Source: EsbW-18 sp964634615
GTDB lineage: Bacteria > Patescibacteriota > Minisyncoccia > Phycocordibacterales > EsbW-18
NCBI GenBank assembly: GCA_964634615.1
Contig: CAZWLQ010000015.1
Coordinates: 1 to 17,608, forward strand
Length of the DNA: 17,608 bases
Direction of reading: 5' to 3'
Program-made: the position numbers and the translations under genes
Part shown: positions 13,460-17,608 of the stretch, in pieces
How the letters are laid out: each line of letters starts with the position of its first letter
Position numbering within the stretch: the stretch's first letter is position 1
The notes under the pieces: model-generated
What the model saw: the letters and a program-made list of their open reading frames with translations, nothing else
The model's database searches: none
What the model was told of the DNA's origin: nothing

Positions 13460-14405
13460 ATATGTAGAGACCTGTCTTTTTTCTTACATCTTCCATCACC
13501 AACTCCCCCCGTGCACGGACCTTCTCACCGTTTTCTTTGAGCATTGCGATAACTGCATCTTTATCTTTGGCGATTTCTGCGCGACGCTCGCGAAGCGGTG
13601 CAATAAATGCATCAATATCTTCAATCAGCGCTTCTTTGAGTGTCTTGTAACTTCCCTTGTTTGCTTCATAGAGGTCTTTCAATTCGCTTTCAGGTCGGAA
13701 ACATTTGTGGAGGTTATAGACGTTCATTGGGATACCGCCGGATGAATCGGTGACAATCGACATCACTGCCTTGGTGATTTCTTCGCGTGTTGAGAAGAGT
13801 GGAATCGTGTTGCCGTAACTCTTGCTCATCTTCTGTCCGTCAGTGCCAGGCACCGTTGCAACTTCAGACAAAATCTTTGCTTCAGGAATTTTAAACACCT
13901 CACCAAACGTATTGTTGAACTTTTGTGCGATGTCGCGAGCAAATTCAATGTGTTGCTTCTGGTCTTGGCCAACAGGAACGATATCCGCCAACGGCAAGAG
14001 AATATCTGCGGCCATCAAAACCGGATAGTCAAAGAGTCCCATGGTCGGTTCAATCCCCTTCGCAACTTTATCTTTGAATGCAAGTGCACGCTCCATGTAC
14101 GGTACAGTAATCAGCGTGTTGAATATCCACGTGAGCTCGGTGACCTGCGGAACATCCGATTGCACGAAGATTGTAGCTTTTTTTGGATCGAGTCCGACCG
14201 CGAGGTGATCAATCACACTATCAAGCGTGTACTGCGAGAGTTTTCCGGCGTCCTGAAGGGTTGTGAGGGCGTGATAGTTGGCGATGAAGATATACGACTC
14301 GTACTCGTCTTGCATATCAACAAACTGCTTCATCGCGCCGAAATAGTTGCCGATGTGCAAAATACCGCTCGGTTGTATTCCTGAAAGAAGAATCTTTTTA
14401 CTCAT
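13458..14405 (-). CDS. trpS: Tryptophanyl-tRNA synthetase
   Basis: This class I synthetase attaches tryptophan to tRNA. The 315-aa protein has SGIQPSGILHIGNYFGA, with the HIGH-type motif HIGN at residues 17-20, and KMSKS at 192-196 (GQKMSKSYGN). VPVGQDQKQHIEFARDIA supplies the binding-pocket region typical of TrpRS. The length is slightly below the common 330 aa. The gene begins 18 nt after a small minus-strand terminator and ends against the terminator of the convergent 123-aa gene. A -10-like TAAAGT lies 9 nt before the ATG; no SD is seen. No T-box signature is found upstream, unlike aspS. Confidence 0.96.
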   Translation of the reverse strand: MSKKILLSGIQPSGILHIGNYFGAMKQFVDMQDEYESYIFIANYHALTTLQDAGKLSQYTLDSVIDHLAVGLDPKKATIFVQSDVPQVTELTWIFNTLITVPYMERALAFKDKVAKGIEPTMGLFDYPVLMAADILLPLADIVPVGQDQKQHIEFARDIAQKFNNTFGEVFKIPEAKILSEVATVPGTDGQKMSKSYGNTIPLFSTREEITKAVMSIVTDSSGGIPMNVYNLHKCFRPESELKDLYEANKGSYKTLKEALIEDIDAFIAPLRERRAEIAKDKDAVIAMLKENGEKVRARGELVMEDVRKKTGLYI

Positions 14406-14422
14406 AGTGTTTTAACTTTACC

Positions 14423-14445
14423 AAAAAAGGCCGAAAAATCGAGCC
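14423..14445 (-). terminator. Small terminator upstream of trpS
   Basis: On the minus strand GGC-T-CGA, a TTTT loop and TCGGCC form a 6-bp stem with one bulge (14429-14445), followed by TTTTTT (14423-14428). It may end transcripts arriving from glyS or act as a leader attenuator of trpS. Confidence 0.5.
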
Positions 14446-14455
14446 ATTAAAGCAC

Positions 14456-14483
14456 TTGACAAATATATTGAATATGATACTAT
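14456..14483 (+). promoter_or_regulatory. Promoter of RNA D
   Basis: TTGACA (14456-14461), a 16-nt spacer and TACTAT (14478-14483) preceded by TGA, so an extended -10. The predicted start is near 14490. Confidence 0.75.
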
Positions 14484-14486
14484 GGA

Positions 14487-14662
14487 TCCAGGTGAATCTG
14501 CTCGCCCGGAGAAAAAGGGAGGTTGCTGATGTACGAGACATGTAGTTCCCCGCCTNNNNNNNNNNGTGTTTCGGTCGCCATACCCCACCTCTCGCATCTG
14601 CAGTAAATCACTGCATCACACCAACCCCTCCGGGCCCGCGTCTCTGGCAACGCGGGCCCTTT
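14487..14662 (+). ncRNA. Candidate structured RNA D, interrupted by a gap
   Basis: This plus-strand locus between trpS and glyS has a strong promoter and a strong terminator. A 5' hairpin (14487-14510) pairs 8 bp with one mismatch and one G-U pair, which fits plus-strand transcription. GGAGGTTGCTGATG (about 14517-14530) can pair with 14614-14631, allowing small bulges, to close the RNA. A 6-bp hairpin (TGCAGT/ACTGCA) lies at 14598-14615. Ten Ns hide the centre, so the true length and fold are unknown. No ORF fits, and no match to known RNA motifs was seen. Confidence 0.55.
14556..14565. other. Assembly gap of ten Ns
   Basis: Ten undefined bases lie inside RNA D. A round-number gap usually stands for an unknown length, so coordinates downstream may be offset from the true chromosome. 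Confidence 0.95.
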
Positions 14663-14669
14663 GATATTT
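14632..14669 (+). terminator. Intrinsic terminator of RNA D
   Basis: GGGCCCGCGT (14632-14641) pairs perfectly with ACGCGGGCCC (14650-14659), followed by TTTGATATTT. It ends at the stop codon of convergent glyS. Confidence 0.82.
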
Positions 14670-16044
14670 AGGAGACTTTTGCGACCAGTTCTGAGATTGG
14701 AACACGTGTCTGCTCCATGGTATCGCGATCACGAACGGTGACCGTGTCATTTTCAAGCGTATCAAAATCAATCGTAATACAGAGCGGTGTGCCGATTTCA
14801 TCTTGTCGTCGGTAGCGTTTGCCGATGTTGCCGTTGTCATCGAACTCGCATCGCACATGCTCTTTCAACATATCGAATACCGCTCGGGCTTTTTCAACCA
14901 ACTCCGGCTTATTTTTGAGAAGTGGAAACACGGCAGCCTTGATTGGCGAAAGTCGAGGAGAAAGCTTTAAAACCGTACGCGACTCTTCACCCACACCTTC
15001 TTCCACGTACGCGTCAGAGATAAATGCAAGAAACATGCGACCGAGACCAACCGATGTCTCCAAGATCCACGGAATATATTTCTCGTTTGTTTGTGGGTCG
15101 GTGTAATTAAGGTCGGTTCCCGAGAACTTCATGTGTTGTGTCAGGTCGTAGTCGGTACGGTCGTGAATGCCCTCAAGCTCATCAAAACCATATGATGGGA
15201 AGTTGTATTCAATATCCCACGCGTCAGATGCGTAGAAGACCAAGTTCTCATGCTGTTTCCAGTGGAGATTCTCTGGCTTGATACCCATCTTCAAATACCA
15301 TTCCCAACGTTCGTTCTTAATACGTTCGTATGCCTCTTTGTTTTCGTTTGGACGCACAAAAAACTGTGTGTCGGCTTGCTCCATCTCGCGAGTACGGAAC
15401 AAAAAGTTTCGTGGAGAGATTTCATTGCGAAACGCCTTGCCAATCTGTGCGATACCAAAAGGAATTTTCACACGAGAGGTATCAACGACGTTTTTGAAGT
15501 TAAGATAGATTCCCTGGCATGCTTCTCCGGGAAGGTAGACCGGCTGCTCATTCTTGCCGGTAAAGTCGCCCATATTGGTTTTTACCAACAGGTTGAACGC
15601 TTTAACGGGCGTAAAATCGCTTGCGCCACACTTGTGACACTTTATTTTTCCTTTATGTTCGTCGAAGAGCGCATTTAACTGTGCTTCGGACATCTTTTCA
15701 TCAGCCGTAACACCGATTTTCTCAAGCTCTTTATCAACACGGATGCGGGTGTTGCACTTTTTGCATTCTGAAAGCGGGTCAGAGAAGCCCGATGTGTGAC
15801 CGGACGCCTCCCACACGCGTGGGTCTTTAAAAATAGCCGAATCAAGACCGACATAGTTGTCACGTCGTTGGACGTGCTCTTTCCACCACTCTTTCTTGAG
15901 GTTGTTTAAGAGTTCGACACCGTATGGACCAAAGTCGTACATGCCGGCCATGCCGCCGTATATCTCGGAGCCCGGATAGATAAATCCGCGTCGCTTAGCG
16001 AGACTTATAATCGACTCCATCGTTATGTTCGTGCCTTCAGTCAT
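14668..16044 (-). CDS. glyS: Glycyl-tRNA synthetase, single-chain alpha2 type
   Basis: This class II synthetase attaches glycine to tRNA. From ATG 16044 it has 458 aa. SLAKRRGFIYPGSEIYGG near the N-terminus is typical. Cysteines C94/C97 and C136/C139 (CKKC, CHKC) may bind zinc. The class II core is clear: FNLLVKTNMGDF, FRNEISPRNFLFRTREMEQ and ETSVGLGRMFLAF. This is the archaeal/eukaryotic-like dimeric form, not the alpha2-beta2 form of many bacteria. The frame is open to 16113, but the extra residues would run into the terminator of RNA E. ATG 16044 or ATG 16020 are the real candidates. A TATATT lies 6 nt before ATG 16044, which suggests a leaderless message; no SD is seen. Confidence 0.95.
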   Translation of the reverse strand: MTEGTNITMESIISLAKRRGFIYPGSEIYGGMAGMYDFGPYGVELLNNLKKEWWKEHVQRRDNYVGLDSAIFKDPRVWEASGHTSGFSDPLSECKKCNTRIRVDKELEKIGVTADEKMSEAQLNALFDEHKGKIKCHKCGASDFTPVKAFNLLVKTNMGDFTGKNEQPVYLPGEACQGIYLNFKNVVDTSRVKIPFGIAQIGKAFRNEISPRNFLFRTREMEQADTQFFVRPNENKEAYERIKNERWEWYLKMGIKPENLHWKQHENLVFYASDAWDIEYNFPSYGFDELEGIHDRTDYDLTQHMKFSGTDLNYTDPQTNEKYIPWILETSVGLGRMFLAFISDAYVEEGVGEESRTVLKLSPRLSPIKAAVFPLLKNKPELVEKARAVFDMLKEHVRCEFDDNGNIGKRYRRQDEIGTPLCITIDFDTLENDTVTVRDRDTMEQTRVPISELVAKVS

Positions 16045-16049
16045 GAAAA

Positions 16050-16078
16050 AAATATAGCACGGAGAGGCGGATTTGTAT
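16050..16078 (-). promoter_or_regulatory. Candidate promoter of glyS
   Basis: On the minus strand, TATACA, a 17-nt spacer and TATATT lie just after the terminator of RNA E. The -10 ends 6 nt before ATG 16044, so the transcript would begin at or beside the start codon. Confidence 0.4.
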
Positions 16079-16123
16079 AAAAAAAGCCGCGATACCTTGG
16101 TTGGACTACCCAAGATACCGCGC
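16079..16123 (-). terminator. Intrinsic terminator of RNA E
   Basis: On the minus strand CGCGGTATCTTGG pairs with CCAAGGTATCGCG over 13 bp around a 9-nt loop, followed by seven Ts. Two of the pairs are G-U on this strand but would be A-C mismatches on the other, which fixes the direction of transcription. Confidence 0.92.
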
Positions 16124-16319
16124 TCGAAATCCGACTGGCCCTGTTCCCGTGTCCGTGGTCGCCGGAGAGTTCGCGACCTCCCGGCAAAACCCTAACTGTC
16201 GTTTTTTGGACGACGATTGTATGCGACAAGCATTGCAACCCCAGAGATGCACCTCCCCGGGCCGAAGCAGAATCGCAGACCACGTAGGACGAGAAGACCG
16301 AAGAACCAATCAAATTCCG
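16079..16319 (-). ncRNA. Structured RNA E, about 240 nt, 6S-like architecture
   Basis: The predicted start, about 16319, coincides with the first base of a 14-bp closing stem: CGGAATTTGATTGG (16306-16319) with CCAGTCGGATTTCG (16125-16138). All 14 positions pair in the minus-strand RNA, four as G-U, which would be A-C mismatches on the other strand. The terminator begins directly after. Inside is a large internal loop, pyrimidine-rich on the 5' side (16291-16305) and purine-rich on the 3' side (16139-16150). A second helix follows: GTCC-UAC-GTGGTC with GACCACGGAC (16278-16290 with 16151-16160). The apical part has hairpins including GTCGT/ACGAC and alternative pairings of CCGGGGAG or GCCGGGAG with CTCTCCGG. 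The outline (closing stem, central bubble, distal arm) is like 6S RNA; identity is unproven. Confidence 0.75.
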
Positions 16320-16325
16320 CTCATT

Positions 16326-16354
16326 ATAGTAGCACGCTTCCTTCTATTTGGCAA
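16326..16354 (-). promoter_or_regulatory. Promoter of RNA E
   Basis: On the minus strand, TTGCCA (16349-16354), a 17-nt spacer and TACTAT (16326-16331) preceded by TGC, so an extended -10. A TATAAT overlaps at 16323-16328. It lies just after the dnaJ stop. Confidence 0.78.
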
Positions 16355-16362
16355 TAAAGCCA

Positions 16363-17454
16363 TTAGAACCCTTCCTCATTGAGTTTTTGAGCCAGTTCCT
16401 CGGCCGTTTTTGAGAGCTTTTTTGGCACATCAATCAACACTTTGATGCGGAGTGCTCCTCGGCGTCCTCCCCCTGCAGGGACACCTTTTGTTTTAAGAGT
16501 GATTTCCTCTCCATGCTGTATGCCGGCTGGCACCGTGACGGAGAGGGTTTCTTCGAGCGTTTCGACATTCCTCGTGGTGCCGAGAAGCGCTTCAGATACC
16601 TTGATTGGCATGTCCATCACTAAATCAAGTCCATCTTTCTTAAATGTTTTGTGTGGCTTCACGCGAATCTTCACGTAGAGATCCCCCGCAACACCGTTTT
16701 GAATCGCTTCACCGGCGCCCGAGAGACGAATCATCTCACCGTTCTCAATGCCAGCAGGAATTGCGATGCGAATATCTTTTTCGCCCTTCGTAACTCCGGC
16801 TCCTTTGCACTCGGTACACTCGACGGTCGGTATCTCACCTTTGCCGTTACACTTTGTACACGTGGTGACGGTTGAGAATGTGCCAAACATCGATGTGCGG
16901 TTCTCGGTGATCTTTCCCTTTCCTCCACACATGGAGCATGTTTCCATCTTGCTTCCTGGTTCGCCTGCAGTTCCTTTGCATCGCGCACACGTGTTTGTTT
17001 TTTTGATGACCATGTTTCGCATGCCACCAAAGACTGACTCTTTAAAATCTATTTCAATGTCTACAGAGATATCGCGGCCCCGTCGTGTTCGTGAACGTTG
17101 CCCGCCGAACATGTCGCCGAAGATATCACCAAGGTCAAAGGAGAATCCTCCGCCAGCCGCTGCGTCAGCAAATCCAGAGAAGTCAAAACCTTCCGTGTTG
17201 AATCCGCCAAAACCACGCGGATCAAATCCTGCGCCATTCATGCCAGGGCCCGCGTTGCCAAATGAGTCATACTGTTTACGCTTGGAGTCGTCAGAGAGGA
17301 CGCCGTATGCTTCGTTGATTTCTTTAAATTTCGCCTCGTCACCTCCTTTTTTGTCGGGGTGGTACTTATGCGCGAGGGTACGGAACGCTTTCTTGATGTC
17401 GTCCTTTGAAGCGCTCTTTTCAATACCCAAAATGGAGTAGTAGTCCTTTGCCAT
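16363..17454 (-). CDS. dnaJ: Chaperone DnaJ (Hsp40, type I)
   Basis: DnaJ delivers unfolded proteins to DnaK and stimulates its ATPase. The 363-aa protein has the full type I layout: a J domain (1-67) with HPD at 32-34, a Gly/Phe-rich region (about 68-118), a zinc-binding domain with four CxxC motifs (C156/C159, C173/C176, C199/C202, C213/C216), and the C-terminal substrate-binding domains. It stands alone here; no dnaK or grpE is in the window. A promoter with its -10 only 8 nt before the ATG implies a leader of a few bases or none, and a palindrome overlaps its -35. No CIRCE element is seen. Confidence 0.98.
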   Translation of the reverse strand: MAKDYYSILGIEKSASKDDIKKAFRTLAHKYHPDKKGGDEAKFKEINEAYGVLSDDSKRKQYDSFGNAGPGMNGAGFDPRGFGGFNTEGFDFSGFADAAAGGGFSFDLGDIFGDMFGGQRSRTRRGRDISVDIEIDFKESVFGGMRNMVIKKTNTCARCKGTAGEPGSKMETCSMCGGKGKITENRTSMFGTFSTVTTCTKCNGKGEIPTVECTECKGAGVTKGEKDIRIAIPAGIENGEMIRLSGAGEAIQNGVAGDLYVKIRVKPHKTFKKDGLDLVMDMPIKVSEALLGTTRNVETLEETLSVTVPAGIQHGEEITLKTKGVPAGGGRRGALRIKVLIDVPKKLSKTAEELAQKLNEEGF

Positions 17455-17462
17455 AAGCGCCT

Positions 17463-17490
17463 ATTATGCCAGTTTTAAAGGATATTTCAA
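17463..17490 (-). promoter_or_regulatory. Promoter of dnaJ
   Basis: On the minus strand, TTGAAA (17485-17490), a 16-nt spacer and CATAAT (17463-17468) preceded by TGG, an extended -10. The predicted start is 2-3 nt before the ATG. Confidence 0.65.
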
Positions 17491-17508
17491 CAAAATAATT
17501 TTGTTAAA
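17486..17508. promoter_or_regulatory. Palindrome overlapping the dnaJ -35, candidate operator
   Basis: TTCAACAAAAT (17486-17496) and ATTTTGTTAAA (17498-17508) form an inverted repeat with 10 of 11 positions matching around one central base. It overlaps the -35, a position that suits a repressor. It is A/T-rich, so chance must be considered. The remaining 100 bases to the window end show no gene. Confidence 0.4.
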
Positions 17509-17608
17509 CTTTCCATAAACTCACTGAAATTGTTTTAGTCATGAAATTTGATAATCCTTATAAAATATGGTAAATTCCGAACGGATTCTCAAGTACATTT
17601 ACAATCCA

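Noticed and set aside
16082..16362. T-box in front of glyS
   Set aside because: The layout (RNA, terminator, synthetase gene) suggests it, but no GGTGGNACC core, AGTAG or CCGTTA element is present, and the closing stem spans the RNA; treated as a separate RNA gene.
16748..17440. Plus-strand 230-codon open frame
   Set aside because: It is antisense to dnaJ and rich in Pro and Ser, with no domain and no signals.
61..17454. UGA reassigned to glycine or tryptophan
   Set aside because: No gene contains an in-frame TGA; every protein is full length under the standard bacterial code.
17455..17608. CIRCE heat-shock operator
   Set aside because: No TTAGCACTC/GAGTGCTAA repeat is present; the palindrome found is different.
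1..17608. CRISPR arrays, tRNA genes, insertion sequences, prophage
   Set aside because: No regularly spaced repeats, no cloverleaf with CCA or T-loop consensus, and no transposase or integrase was seen.

Overview
The window looks like chromosomal DNA of a Candidatus Patescibacteria (CPR, Parcubacteria-like) genome. The basis is the mix of short uncharacterised membrane proteins, a tail with an Ada-like YHxxWC pattern, compact aminoacyl-tRNA synthetases, an AspRS of archaeal length, and genes that mostly lack a Shine-Dalgarno (SD) sequence. Lineage is an inference; no rRNA marker is present. A run of ten Ns at 14556-14565 shows this is a scaffold join.

Layout: a small plus-strand membrane protein (61-495) meets a minus-strand group at a bidirectional terminator. 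The minus-strand genes are a 97-aa membrane protein, a coiled-coil M23 peptidase, gltX and a 111-aa membrane protein. From 3994 to 4581 there is no gene but two tandem minus-strand RNA loci, each with its own promoter. A cell-wall cluster follows (mraY, a nucleotidyltransferase, ftsW, murG). Upstream of it lie a third RNA locus (8573-8861) and a D-Ala-D-Ala carboxypeptidase that overlaps scpB; scpA and aspS come next. aspS has a clear T-box leader (12575-12824). Back to back with it, a strong plus-strand promoter drives a small unknown gene through a leader packed with hairpins. trpS, a plus-strand RNA locus interrupted by the N gap, glyS, a well-defined 240-nt RNA locus (16079-16319) and dnaJ complete the window.

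The genes supply lipid II synthesis and handling (mraY, murG, ftsW), peptidoglycan trimming (DacA-like, M23), chromosome condensation (scpA, scpB), tRNA charging (Glu, Asp, Trp, Gly) and protein folding (dnaJ). The striking part is the RNA content: a T-box, five candidate stand-alone structured RNAs and one structured leader in 17.6 kb. I could match none of the five to RNase P RNA, tmRNA or SRP RNA by their conserved motifs. None of the 17 genes ends in TGA, and several have a -10 hexamer only 5-12 nt before the start codon, which suggests very short or absent leaders.
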